In this document: positions 8,002 through 16,857 of the stretch, piece after piece
How the letters are laid out: each line of letters starts with the position of its first letter
Numbering within the stretch: the stretch's first letter is position 1
Assembly: GCF_030818895.1 (NCBI RefSeq)
Contig: NZ_JAUTBA010000001.1
Location: 4,216,001 to 4,280,000 of the forward strand
Source: Sphingobacterium zeae
Lineage (GTDB): Bacteria > Bacteroidota > Bacteroidia > Sphingobacteriales > Sphingobacteriaceae
DNA length: 64,000 nucleotides
Direction: 5' to 3'
Translations under genes and position numbers: made by a program
Notes under the pieces: model-generated
Database searches by the model: none
Told to the model about the DNA's origin: nothing
The model's input: only the letters and a program-made list of their open reading frames with translations

Positions 8002-9069
8002 CTACTGTTTCACCTCCCGAAGGTTCTTGATCGAATTGATATATATTTTACCTTTTTCTTTCGATATTAATTTTTCTTCTTTAAAATCTGAAAGCATACG
8101 GGAAACTGTTTCATTTGCAGTGCCTGCGATTGAAGCCAAACCATCCCTTGTCACATCAATTGAACACGTATTGACGGCATTCACATCGATACCACTTTTC
8201 TCGGCAACACTGAGTAGCGCATTGGCGACACGTTTACGGACAGAGTGATAGGCAAACCCGAGCAATTGCTCTTCCTTTTCACGTAAATCGACAGAAAGAA
8301 GCTTAATAAACTTACTGGCTATTGCCGGTTTTTTCCAAAGCAACTCCAAAAAGCTATCTTTGGGGATCAGCACAATTTCACTTGGTTCAACCGCTTCAGC
8401 ATAGTCTTCGTAATTATCATTCAACAAGATAGAGGCATAACCAAAGTAATTCCCCGCAATGAAAATACCTGTAGACAGCTCTCTTCCATCTTTATATGAC
8501 TTAAAGCTACGCACCTGACCAGATTTCACAAAATAGACATAGGTTGGCGAATCATCTTTTTCATAAATAGATTGCTTTTTCTTCACTGTCTTTACACGTG
8601 AATTAACAATGAGTTCCTGCAGCAACAGGACTTGCTCATCGGCGTTCAAACTAAAATCTCCCTCTTGAGGGATATCTGCTGCGAGCTGTTCATGTCTTTT
8701 AAGGCGTACATCTATAGCGTTCATCAATTCGACATCATCAAAAGGTTTCGTCAAATAATCGTCTGCTCCCATCTCCATCGCTTTACGCATGTCTGCACGC
8801 TCCGCTTTTGCAGTTAGAAAAATGAATGGGATTTTAGCTGTACTTTCAATTTTACTAAGCATAAATAACACCCCATATCCATCCAGCTCGGGCATCATGA
8901 TGTCGCAGAGAATCAAATCAGGAATATGCTTCGTCGCCAAGTCAACTCCAATACGGCCATTTTCGGCCGTAATGACATCATACCTACCTGTCAACTCCAA
9001 TATTTCGGTAGTTCCCTCCCGGATGTCAATATTATCTTCAATAATTAGAATTGTCTTTTTACTTCTCAT
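8002..9069 (-). CDS. Response regulator: receiver domain fused to a CRP/FNR-family DNA-binding protein
   Basis: A 355-residue two-part regulator. Residues 5-125 form a receiver domain with acidic pocket E11/D12, phospho-acceptor D56 (LILCDIMMPELDG), T86 and K108. Residues 145-260 form a cyclic-nucleotide-binding-like beta-barrel. Residues 275-350 form a CRP-type winged helix with recognition helix ANETVSRMLSDF (E320, S323, R324). It lacks the N-terminal cysteine cluster of true FNR, so oxygen is unlikely to be sensed by its own Fe-S cluster. It starts 68 bases after the FixL-like kinase gene, its probable partner. It resembles a FixJ receiver joined to a FixK effector, and its likely targets include the FNR-box operon just downstream. 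Confidence 0.93.
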   Translation of the reverse strand: MRSKKTILIIEDNIDIREGTTEILELTGRYDVITAENGRIGVDLATKHIPDLILCDIMMPELDGYGVLFMLSKIESTAKIPFIFLTAKAERADMRKAMEMGADDYLTKPFDDVELMNAIDVRLKRHEQLAADIPQEGDFSLNADEQVLLLQELIVNSRVKTVKKKQSIYEKDDSPTYVYFVKSGQVRSFKSYKDGRELSTGIFIAGNYFGYASILLNDNYEDYAEAVEPSEIVLIPKDSFLELLWKKPAIASKFIKLLSVDLREKEEQLLGFAYHSVRKRVANALLSVAEKSGIDVNAVNTCSIDVTRDGLASIAGTANETVSRMLSDFKEEKLISKEKGKIYINSIKNLREVKQ

Positions 9070-9137
9070 CTGTAATTAGTTATTCTATCTTCTTTATGTT
9101 TGAAACGTTTATGCCTTGTTTTATTGCCAACTCCGCT

Positions 9138-10322
9138 TTATCTAAAACTCACCCGGAATGAGGTTCCCTTATGCACTTCAGACTCAAATTCCATCTGACC
9201 TTCCATGAGTTCTATATACCTTTTTACAATATTCAGTCCTAATCCGGTTCCGGGGATGTTACCTGTGTTATGTGCCCGAAAAAATGGCTCAAACAAATGA
9301 ACCTGATCTTCTTCGGGTATTCCAATACCGTTATCTTTTACTGATATTGAGCAGCCTTCCTCGTCGATACACGTTGTAAACTCAATTAATGTATCCTCTC
9401 CTGAATATTTGATCGCATTGGAAATTAGGTTGACCAAAGCATTTTTCAACAAATTAGAGTCTAAGGTAAAATGGCCGATTTCTCCGGTATGTTGATAAAC
9501 AATATGCTGATTTTTTTTACAGATCAACTGCATTTCCTCGGTGATTTCCTCAGCTAATTCGACCAAATTAATATATTGCTTATTCAACACAACAATACCA
9601 GTTTCAAGCTTCTCAAGGGAAAGAAAATCATTCAGAATACTCGTCAGCAATTGTACGGCCCCTTTGATCCTATTCGTATGTTTAATGATATTAACCTTAT
9701 CATCCGGTCTGTCGGCATATTTTTCGATCAGAGAAGCAGATAGTTGAACGGAACTCAAAGGGGTGCGAAACTCATGTGAAGCCATTGACACAAAACGAGA
9801 TTTCAGCTGACTCAATTCAATTTCTTTTTCCAGGGATTTAGAAACTTCTGCTTTGGCCTTTTCCAGTTCGGAAACTAAAGAAATCAGATCACTCGTACGT
9901 TCGCTAACTTTATTCTCAAGTTCTACCGCATGCTGTCTGAGCATATCCTCGGCAGCTTTCTCACGCGTTAAGTCATGAATAAATCCAGTAAAGATATTTT
10001 TGTCCTTCAACCAGACTTCACTCACAGCCAATCGGAATGGAAATGTTTCGCCACTCTTTTTAAGCCCCATCACTTCGCGCCCAATGCCAATGATTTTTTT
10101 GTGGCCGGTAGTCTGATAGTTATGAATATAGGTATCATGATTACCACGATCTGGCTCAGGCATCAACATGGAGACATTGTGTCCGATCACCTCTTCCGAG
10201 TGATATCCAAAAAGTTCCAGAGCAGCAGGGTTAATACTTTCGATATTCCCCCTGTTGTCTATGGTAATAATGCCATCAATTGCATGATCAATTATAGCAG
10301 CTAACAGCCGTCCGCTTTCCAT
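9138..10322 (-). CDS. FixL-like soluble PAS-domain histidine kinase, probable heme oxygen sensor
   Basis: A 394-residue kinase without membrane segments. A single PAS domain (residues 1-120) contains EPDRGNHDTY and IIGIGREV. His62 and Arg82 stand in the same order and at the same 20-residue spacing as the heme ligand His200 and the oxygen-contacting Arg220 of Bradyrhizobium FixL (from memory of that family). A coiled linker follows, then HisKA with the phosphorylated H183 (SMASHEFRTP), and an ATPase domain with NLISNAIKYS, DNGIGIP and GTGLGLNI. It lies 9 bases after ettA and 68 bases before the receiver-CRP gene. Heme binding is inferred from the motif, and PAS domains with similar sequences are not all heme proteins. 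Confidence 0.88.
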   Translation of the reverse strand: MESGRLLAAIIDHAIDGIITIDNRGNIESINPAALELFGYHSEEVIGHNVSMLMPEPDRGNHDTYIHNYQTTGHKKIIGIGREVMGLKKSGETFPFRLAVSEVWLKDKNIFTGFIHDLTREKAAEDMLRQHAVELENKVSERTSDLISLVSELEKAKAEVSKSLEKEIELSQLKSRFVSMASHEFRTPLSSVQLSASLIEKYADRPDDKVNIIKHTNRIKGAVQLLTSILNDFLSLEKLETGIVVLNKQYINLVELAEEITEEMQLICKKNQHIVYQHTGEIGHFTLDSNLLKNALVNLISNAIKYSGEDTLIEFTTCIDEEGCSISVKDNGIGIPEEDQVHLFEPFFRAHNTGNIPGTGLGLNIVKRYIELMEGQMEFESEVHKGTSFRVSFR

Positions 10323-10331
10323 GATTTTATA

Positions 10332-12014
10332 TTACTTTACCAGTTTTTTGTATTTAATGCGGTGCGGTGTCACGTCACCGATACGTTTTTTACGGTTTTC
10401 TTCATATTCAGTATAGTTACCTTCGAAGAAATAAACCTGTGAATCGCCTTCAAAAGCAAGGATATGGGTACAAATACGATCGAGGAACCATCTATCGTGG
10501 GAAATCACAACCGCACAACCACCAAAGTTTTCCAAACCTTCTTCCAGTGCCCGCAAGGTATTTACATCAATATCATTGGTTGGCTCATCGAGCAAGAGTA
10601 CATTGGATCCCTCTTTAAGCGTAATGGCCAGGTGAACACGATTACGTTCTCCACCCGAAAGTACACCTACTTTCTTTTGTTGATCAGCACCATTAAAATT
10701 GAATTTAGAAACATAAGCTCTTGAGTTCACCGAGCGGTTACCCAGCATCATATTGTCACTGCCCCCTGTAATATTTTCCCAAACTGATTTTTCAGGGTCG
10801 AGGTCGTGGTGCATTTGGTCCACATAGCCCAATTTCACTGTTTCTCCGACCTTGAAAGAACCCGTATCGGGCGTTTCCTGTCCCGTAATGAGGCGGAACA
10901 AGGTGGTTTTACCGGCTCCATTTGGTCCAATAATCCCAACAATACCCGCGGGCGGCAACATAAAACTTAAATTTTCAAATAAAATACGATCACCATAAGC
11001 TTTAGAGATATTCGTTGCCTCAATGACCGAGTTACCCAGACGTGGTCCTGGAGGAATAAACAATTCCAATTTTTCTTCACGTTCTTTGGTCTCTTCGGAA
11101 GCTAATTTTTCATAGTTATGCAATCTAGCTTTTGATTTGGCATGACGAGCTTTTGGTGCCATACGAACCCATTCCAGCTCACGTTCGAGTGTTTTTTGCC
11201 GTTTGGTTTCTTGTTTTTCCTCCTGCGCCAGACGTTTTGCTTTTTGATCAAGCCAAGAGGAATAATTTCCTTTCCAAGGAATGCCTTCGCCACGATCCAA
11301 TTCAAGGATCCATCCAGCAACATTATCCAAGAAATAGCGGTCGTGGGTAACGGCAATTACAGTTCCTTTATATTGTTTCAAGTGTTGCTCTAACCAATCA
11401 ATTGATTCAGCATCCAAGTGGTTGGTCGGCTCATCCAGTAGTAACACATCCGGTTCCTGCAACAATAAACGACACAATGCTACACGTCTACGCTCACCAC
11501 CTGACAAATTGACAATCTTTGCATCGGGTTCAGGGCAACGTAAGGCATCCATAGCTCTTTCCAATTTTGAATCAATTTCCCAAGCGTTGGTGGCATCAAT
11601 TTTATCCTGAAGTTCTCCTTGTCTCGTCAATAACCTGTCCATCTCATCGGCGTTTTCATACACCTCTGGTAGGCCAAATTTCTCATTGATATCTTCGTAT
11701 TCTTGCAATATTGCCGTAATTTCAGCAACACCTTCCTGTACCACTTCAAGCACAGTTTTCTCCAGATCCAATTGGGGCTCTTGTGCCAAATAACCCACAG
11801 AATACCCCGGGGAGAACACCACCTCGCCCTGATAAGATTTATCCAATCCAGCGATTATTTTCAATAGGGAGGATTTCCCTGATCCGTTCAAACCAATCAC
11901 GCCAATCTTGGCACCATAGAAAAAAGATAAATAGATATTTTTTAGCACTTGTTTTTGAGGCGGATAGATTTTGTTGACACCCGCCATCGAAAAAATGATC
12001 TTCTCGTCTGACAT
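10332..12014 (-). CDS. ettA: Energy-dependent translational throttle protein EttA (ABC-F)
   Basis: A 560-residue ABC-F ATPase that binds the ribosomal E site and gates entry into elongation according to the ATP/ADP ratio (family knowledge). It has two ABC domains with Walker A GLNGSGKSS and GPNGAGKTT, signatures LSGGERRRV and LSGGERNRV, and Walker B LLLDEPTNHLD and LLLDEPTNDID. The N-terminus IIFSMAGVNKIYPPQKQVLKNI, the EttA arm region in domain 1 and the linker with ELEWVRMAPKARHAKSKARL are typical. There are no membrane segments. A TACATTTG -7-like element on the minus strand at 12056-12063 probably starts transcription, which may run on into the sensor kinase 9 bases downstream. Confidence 0.95.
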   Translation of the reverse strand: MSDEKIIFSMAGVNKIYPPQKQVLKNIYLSFFYGAKIGVIGLNGSGKSSLLKIIAGLDKSYQGEVVFSPGYSVGYLAQEPQLDLEKTVLEVVQEGVAEITAILQEYEDINEKFGLPEVYENADEMDRLLTRQGELQDKIDATNAWEIDSKLERAMDALRCPEPDAKIVNLSGGERRRVALCRLLLQEPDVLLLDEPTNHLDAESIDWLEQHLKQYKGTVIAVTHDRYFLDNVAGWILELDRGEGIPWKGNYSSWLDQKAKRLAQEEKQETKRQKTLERELEWVRMAPKARHAKSKARLHNYEKLASEETKEREEKLELFIPPGPRLGNSVIEATNISKAYGDRILFENLSFMLPPAGIVGIIGPNGAGKTTLFRLITGQETPDTGSFKVGETVKLGYVDQMHHDLDPEKSVWENITGGSDNMMLGNRSVNSRAYVSKFNFNGADQQKKVGVLSGGERNRVHLAITLKEGSNVLLLDEPTNDIDVNTLRALEEGLENFGGCAVVISHDRWFLDRICTHILAFEGDSQVYFFEGNYTEYEENRKKRIGDVTPHRIKYKKLVK

Positions 12015-12055
12015 AAAATTTAAAAAAATTCGAAAACTCTTGTTATATTAACATA

Positions 12056-12063
12056 CAAATGTA
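12056..12063 (-). promoter_or_regulatory. Candidate -7 promoter element of ettA
   Basis: TACATTTG on the minus strand fits TAnnTTTG and lies about 42 bases before the ettA start. No clear -33 TTTG was seen at normal spacing. Confidence 0.35.
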
Positions 12064-12198
12064 ATCTTTTATACTGACATTTTGGACGTATCAAGGTCAT
12101 GGCTTAATTGTTGATGACATTATTTAAAATAATTTTAAGGTTAAAATGCAGAATTTACTACATTTATATATCCTTAATATAAAACAGAAAGGTATTCA

Positions 12199-14724
12199 AT
12201 GGAAGCAAAATTTTCACCGCGCGTAAAGGATGTCATATCGTACAGTAGAGAGGAAGCTTTGAGATTGCGTCACGATTATATAGGAACGGAGCATTTATTG
12301 CTCGGTTTAATTCGTGAAGGCGATGGAATGGCGATAAAAATCCTTAAAAACATAGGCATTGACACGACAGCACTACGTCAATCTGTGGAAGACGCAGTGA
12401 AGGGAGCATCAGTTTCACGCGCTCCTATTGGCAACATGCCATTAACAAAACAGGCTGAAAAAGTTTTGAAGATTACTTATTTGGAAGCTAAAATATTCAA
12501 ATCGGATATCATCGGAACGGAGCACCTATTATTGGCTATCTTACGAGATGAAGATAATATCGCTTCTCAGATTTTACAACAATACAATGTGACTTACGAC
12601 ATCTTCAAATCTGAGGTGGAGCAAAATAGAACTACTATTAAGGATGAGGCACCGGGCTCACCTACAGGCGATGATGATTTCGCTGAAGATGATCAGTATA
12701 TTCAACCGAAAAAGGTTTCGGATATCAAATCTAAAACTCCAGTTTTGGACAACTTTGGCCGCGACTTGACTAAAGCTGCAGAAGAAGGTAAACTAGATCC
12801 CATTGTAGGTCGCGAGAAAGAAATTGAGCGCGTTTCTCAAATTTTATCGCGACGCAAGAAGAATAATCCCCTATTGATCGGTGAACCCGGAGTAGGTAAA
12901 TCGGCGATTGCCGAAGGTCTTGCGCTTCGGATCGTTCAACGAAAGGTATCACGTGTATTATTCAATAAGCGTGTCGTCACATTGGATCTCGCATCCTTGG
13001 TTGCTGGCACCAAATATCGTGGTCAATTTGAGGAGCGTATGAAAGCGGTCATGAACGAACTGGAAAAATCACCGGATGTCATTTTATTTATCGACGAGAT
13101 TCACACCATAGTAGGTGCAGGTGGAGCTTCAGGATCGTTAGATGCTTCCAACATGTTCAAACCGGCTTTGGCAAGAGGCGAAATTCAATGTATCGGTGCA
13201 ACAACATTAGACGAATACCGTCAATACATTGAAAAAGATGGTGCTTTGGACCGCCGTTTCCAACGCGTAACCATTGAGCCGGCTACACATGACGAAACGG
13301 TTGAAATATTGAACCGTATCAAAGAGAAATATGAAGATCACCACAATGTGACTTATACAGCCGAAGCTATTGAAGCCTGTGTATCGTTAACAACCCGTTA
13401 TATTACGGATAGGTTTTTACCAGATAAGGCAATCGATGCGTTAGACGAAGCGGGCTCTCGTGTGCATTTGAATAACATACATGTACCACAATCTATTATC
13501 GACATTGAAAATAAAATTGAAGAGGTCAAATTAGAGAAAAACAAGGTTGTTCGGAGTCAAAAATACGAAGAGGCAGCGAAGTTGCGTGATACAGAAAAGA
13601 AATTGATCGAAGAGCTTGAGAAAGAGAAAATAGCTTGGGAAGAAGAAACAAAATCTAAACGTTATACTGTTTCAGAGGAAAATGTTGCTGAAGTAGTGGC
13701 GATGATGACCGGTATTCCTGTGCAACGGGTTAGTCAGTCTGACGGTCAGAAACTGTTGAATATGGCGGAGCTGATGAAGGGAAGAATTATTGGTCAGGAT
13801 GATGCCGTAGGTAAATTGGTGAAAGCGATCCAACGTACACGTGCAGGCTTAAAAGATCCTAAAAAACCAATTGGTTCCTTCATCTTCTTAGGTCCTACTG
13901 GTGTTGGTAAGACAGAATTAGCTAAAGAATTAGCGCGCTTCATGTTTGATACAGAAGATGCTCTGATCCAAATTGACATGAGCGAATACATGGAGAAATT
14001 TGCAGTATCTCGCCTTGTTGGAGCGCCTCCAGGATATGTTGGTTATGAAGAAGGTGGTCAATTGACTGAGAAAGTACGTCGTAAGCCTTATGCCGTTGTC
14101 TTATTGGATGAGATTGAGAAAGCGCATCCGGATGTATTCAATCTGTTGCTGCAGGTATTGGACGAAGGCCAATTGACTGACAGCTTAGGCCGCAAAGTGG
14201 ACTTTCGAAACACTATTATTATTATGACTTCTAATATTGGTGCACGCCAATTGAAGGAATTTGGTCAAGGTGTGGGTTTCACTACTGCTGCAAAATCACA
14301 ACAGTCTGATGCACATTCTCGTGGAGTGATTGAAACAGCTCTGAAAAGAGCCTTTGCACCAGAATTCTTGAACCGTATTGATGATGTGATTGTATTTAAC
14401 TCATTGACAAAGGAAAATATCTTCAAAATCATCGATATTGAATTGAAGTCATTATTCAAGCGTATCGCAGATTTGGGTTATACCATCAATTTGACGGATG
14501 AAGCAAAAGATTTCATTGCGGATAAAGGTTACGACAGTAATTTTGGAGCACGTCCGTTAAAACGGGCAATCCAAAAGTATTTAGAAGATCCAATTGCGGA
14601 AGAAATCCTAAAAGGAACTGTGCAAACTGGTTCGGTTTTGACGGTGAGCATTAATCCTGAAACCAAAGATATTGAGGTTTCCAGTTCAGATTCTAAGTCT
14701 TCAAAAGATACTGCGGAGAAGTAA
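12199..14724 (+). CDS. clpC: ATP-dependent Clp protease ATP-binding subunit ClpC
   Basis: An 841-residue class I Clp/Hsp100 unfoldase that feeds proteins to ClpP. A double Clp_N repeat (residues 1-150) comes first. The first AAA+ domain has Walker A GEPGVGKS and Walker B VILFIDEIHTIVGAGG. A short UVR-like/coiled middle region (EEAAKLRDTEKKLIEELE, about 450-480) follows, which marks ClpC rather than ClpA or ClpB. The second AAA+ domain has GPTGVGKT and VVLLDEIEKAHPDVFN, with the D2-small domain at the C-terminus. It is divergent from ettA and ends before a strong terminator. The Asp/Ser/Lys-rich tail after residue 820 is typical of Bacteroidota ClpC. Confidence 0.96.
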   Translation: MEAKFSPRVKDVISYSREEALRLRHDYIGTEHLLLGLIREGDGMAIKILKNIGIDTTALRQSVEDAVKGASVSRAPIGNMPLTKQAEKVLKITYLEAKIFKSDIIGTEHLLLAILRDEDNIASQILQQYNVTYDIFKSEVEQNRTTIKDEAPGSPTGDDDFAEDDQYIQPKKVSDIKSKTPVLDNFGRDLTKAAEEGKLDPIVGREKEIERVSQILSRRKKNNPLLIGEPGVGKSAIAEGLALRIVQRKVSRVLFNKRVVTLDLASLVAGTKYRGQFEERMKAVMNELEKSPDVILFIDEIHTIVGAGGASGSLDASNMFKPALARGEIQCIGATTLDEYRQYIEKDGALDRRFQRVTIEPATHDETVEILNRIKEKYEDHHNVTYTAEAIEACVSLTTRYITDRFLPDKAIDALDEAGSRVHLNNIHVPQSIIDIENKIEEVKLEKNKVVRSQKYEEAAKLRDTEKKLIEELEKEKIAWEEETKSKRYTVSEENVAEVVAMMTGIPVQRVSQSDGQKLLNMAELMKGRIIGQDDAVGKLVKAIQRTRAGLKDPKKPIGSFIFLGPTGVGKTELAKELARFMFDTEDALIQIDMSEYMEKFAVSRLVGAPPGYVGYEEGGQLTEKVRRKPYAVVLLDEIEKAHPDVFNLLLQVLDEGQLTDSLGRKVDFRNTIIIMTSNIGARQLKEFGQGVGFTTAAKSQQSDAHSRGVIETALKRAFAPEFLNRIDDVIVFNSLTKENIFKIIDIELKSLFKRIADLGYTINLTDEAKDFIADKGYDSNFGARPLKRAIQKYLEDPIAEEILKGTVQTGSVLTVSINPETKDIEVSSSDSKSSKDTAEK

Positions 14725-14744
14725 TCACAAACGCATCCGCAAAC

Positions 14745-14790
14745 AAAAGGTTTAAAATAAACGAAATTATTCGTTTATTTTAAACCTTTT
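14745..14790 (+). terminator. Rho-independent terminator of clpC
   Basis: A 21-bp perfect stem beginning AAAAGGTTTAAAATAAACGAA with an ATTA loop, followed by TCTTT. It lies 20 bases after the clpC stop. Confidence 0.85.
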
Positions 14791-14833
14791 TCTTTATATT
14801 TATGGTGGATTTTAAATTTAAATCACAATAATT

Positions 14834-16228
14834 ATGAGAAAGAAACTTTATTTCACCTTCTTTTCATTGCTATCTTTGACATATAGCTGCCAAAAGGATA
14901 AAACGAGCAATCAAGAAACTAACCAAATCATTCAGGAATTCACCCAAGACAATTATCATACTTTTGCAAAGTCTCTCGCAAAAATAATTGATAACAAAGA
15001 AATTAAAGCGGCTTTAAAAGCTAAAGCCCTTGAAAAATTTGATGGGGATTATGATGTTTTAGTCAAAGATTTTGTTCTTGTAAAACTGAAAGATGGTAAC
15101 TCGGTATTAGATTTGTTAACGGAACAGAATGAAGAAATCAGATCAATTATCGCTAATAACCCACTATTAACTATCTATGTTCCAGAGCTAACGATCTTCA
15201 GCGCTAATAATTGGGATACAGAAAAGACTACGCCAATTATTGCCATTAGAAACAATAAGGGAGGCAATAAGATATATGCATATAATACTCGTTTAAATAT
15301 TATTGAATTGGACAAAAAAATTGAGCCCACAATTCCAACTATATTAGTTAAATCAAATGAAAGATTACCTTTTATCGATAACGAATCAGTTCAAATAGTT
15401 AATTCTAAACCTTTTAGCAAAATTGCATCAGACAGAACTGGTTCCGACAGATCGAAAGACATGGGTTTTGCTCCAAGGATAGAAGAAGCTATTTCGAAAG
15501 GTTTACCATTATCAAATATTAGAGATTATGTTTACTACGGACTTGATCCTAAGAATAATATCCTTAAGGGAGAACTAAATTCGCAAAATTATGCTGAGCA
15601 TATTAGAGCAATTGAGTTAACTAGCAAAGCGGTATTAGATAAAATTGCTGATTGGGGAGAAGGAGATCTTGAAATTAAAATCACAGTGAATATTCCTCAA
15701 AGAGATGGAACTCCATTACAGATAAGTAAAGCTATATTTTGCAAAAAAACAGATTTGTATCAAGAGCCGACAAGTCGAAAAGAAGGATTTGTAAGGCTTT
15801 TTGTAGGGTTTGATCCTATTCAAATTGCTACGTGGGACAATTACAATTTAGGTAACTTATGGACTTTTCATGCAGAGGAGTTTGATGAAGGAGAAGAAAG
15901 AACAAGTACAGAAACTATTGAAAATACTTTTACAAAAGAAGGCGGAGGTTCATTTGAAGTTACGCTCAAAGAAATTTTTAAAATAGGATTATCTGGAAAA
16001 GTTTCCGAAGTTGAAAGAAAAACCACTACTTTCACAATGAAATCCACTAATAATTCTGACAATCTTTATGGTGCGATACTTAATTATTTAGAACCAATAG
16101 CCATTGCAGACGGAACTGGGAATTATAATCCTTATTACCTAAATACTGGAGCTATTAAAATCAGGGTAGAACCATATCCAACAGGTGGAATACCGCCAAC
16201 AAACACAGGAGGAACAAGACCTAGATAA
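14834..16228 (+). CDS. Unknown secreted lipoprotein, 464 residues
   Basis: Not recognised. The N-terminus MRKKLYFTFFSLLSLTYSCQKDK is a lipoprotein signal with the lipobox Cys at residue 19, so the mature protein is expected to be membrane-anchored, outward-facing or periplasmic. Visible segments are an N-terminal helical part with LLTIYVPELTIF, a middle part (IEEAISKGLPLSNIRDYVYYGLDP) and a C-terminal region rich in beta-like stretches (GFVRLFVGFDPIQIATWDNYN, residues about 320-340). It ends in a Gly/Pro/Thr-rich tail (PTGGIPPTNTGGTRPR). Codons are visibly more AT-rich than those of clpC and recN, and the gene stands alone between two terminators, which suggests an acquired cargo gene. Confidence 0.7.
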   Translation: MRKKLYFTFFSLLSLTYSCQKDKTSNQETNQIIQEFTQDNYHTFAKSLAKIIDNKEIKAALKAKALEKFDGDYDVLVKDFVLVKLKDGNSVLDLLTEQNEEIRSIIANNPLLTIYVPELTIFSANNWDTEKTTPIIAIRNNKGGNKIYAYNTRLNIIELDKKIEPTIPTILVKSNERLPFIDNESVQIVNSKPFSKIASDRTGSDRSKDMGFAPRIEEAISKGLPLSNIRDYVYYGLDPKNNILKGELNSQNYAEHIRAIELTSKAVLDKIADWGEGDLEIKITVNIPQRDGTPLQISKAIFCKKTDLYQEPTSRKEGFVRLFVGFDPIQIATWDNYNLGNLWTFHAEEFDEGEERTSTETIENTFTKEGGGSFEVTLKEIFKIGLSGKVSEVERKTTTFTMKSTNNSDNLYGAILNYLEPIAIADGTGNYNPYYLNTGAIKIRVEPYPTGGIPPTNTGGTRPR

Positions 16229-16248
16229 GTATTATTACATTATTTTAG

Positions 16249-16273
16249 AAAATGCACCTTTATGGTGCATTTT
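16249..16273 (+). terminator. Rho-independent terminator of the unknown lipoprotein gene
   Basis: A 10-bp stem AAAATGCACC / GGTGCATTTT with a 5-base loop, followed by TTGTT. It lies 20 bases after the stop codon. Confidence 0.8.
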
Positions 16274-16355
16274 TTGTTATAAACAAAGTTGACGTTAAAC
16301 TTTCGAACCATTTTATCGTCATATAATAAAAAATCTCACAAATAATACAAACAAT

Positions 16356-16784
16356 ATGAAAAGACTTTTATTCGCAGCACTAATTGGAACCGCAGCTTTG
16401 GTTTCATTCTCTTCTTGTAAAAAGGAGTATATCACGCAAGAGGTAAACGTTTTAGATGGAGTAACTTTCAGTACCAATGTAAAATCTTCCTCGTGGGCAG
16501 TTGACCAATCAGGATACTCTTTTTCAAACGAATTGGATTTTCCTGAATTAGATGCAAAGTATTTTAATTTTGGACATGTTGGAGTTGCTATATCATTCGA
16601 TAATGATAAAGATTTTTTTATCAATATTCCTTCGGCCGTTGGACCTTATAATTACCGTGTTGAGTATAAAATTGGCAAAGTATATCTTTATGCAGATTAT
16701 GTTGGGAATGATAATAAACCTGTTCGTCCAACAGACATGTTCGTCAAAGTCACATTAACAGATGCTACAAATGGTGGTAATTAA
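16356..16784 (+). CDS. Small unknown lipoprotein, 142 residues
   Basis: Signal peptide with lipobox Cys21 (ALVSFSSCKKEYITQEV), so a lipid-anchored exported protein. The mature part (about 120 residues) looks like a single beta-sandwich (VTFSTNVKSSSWAV, HVGVAISFDNDKDFFINIP, YRVEYKIGKVYLYADYV) and resembles the short lipoproteins often found in Bacteroidota genomes. No family is recognised. The gene is monocistronic between two terminators and is AT-rich like its upstream neighbour. Confidence 0.7.
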   Translation: MKRLLFAALIGTAALVSFSSCKKEYITQEVNVLDGVTFSTNVKSSSWAVDQSGYSFSNELDFPELDAKYFNFGHVGVAISFDNDKDFFINIPSAVGPYNYRVEYKIGKVYLYADYVGNDNKPVRPTDMFVKVTLTDATNGGN

Positions 16785-16785
16785 T

Positions 16786-16819
16786 AAAAAAAGATCTCAG
16801 AATTCTGAGATCTTTTTTT
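16786..16819. terminator. Bidirectional terminator between the small lipoprotein gene and recN
   Basis: A perfect palindrome centred on GAATTC, with arms AAAAAAGATCTCAG and the complement, flanked by A and T runs on both sides. It can serve the plus-strand lipoprotein gene and the minus-strand recN. Confidence 0.85.
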
Positions 16820-16857
16820 ATTAAAAGAGTTATCTTTACCACACTTACAAAAACAAG

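Noticed and set aside
9138..10322. Kinase as a hybrid histidine kinase or membrane sensor
   Set aside because: No receiver domain follows the ATPase domain and no membrane helix precedes the PAS domain; it is a soluble single-PAS kinase.
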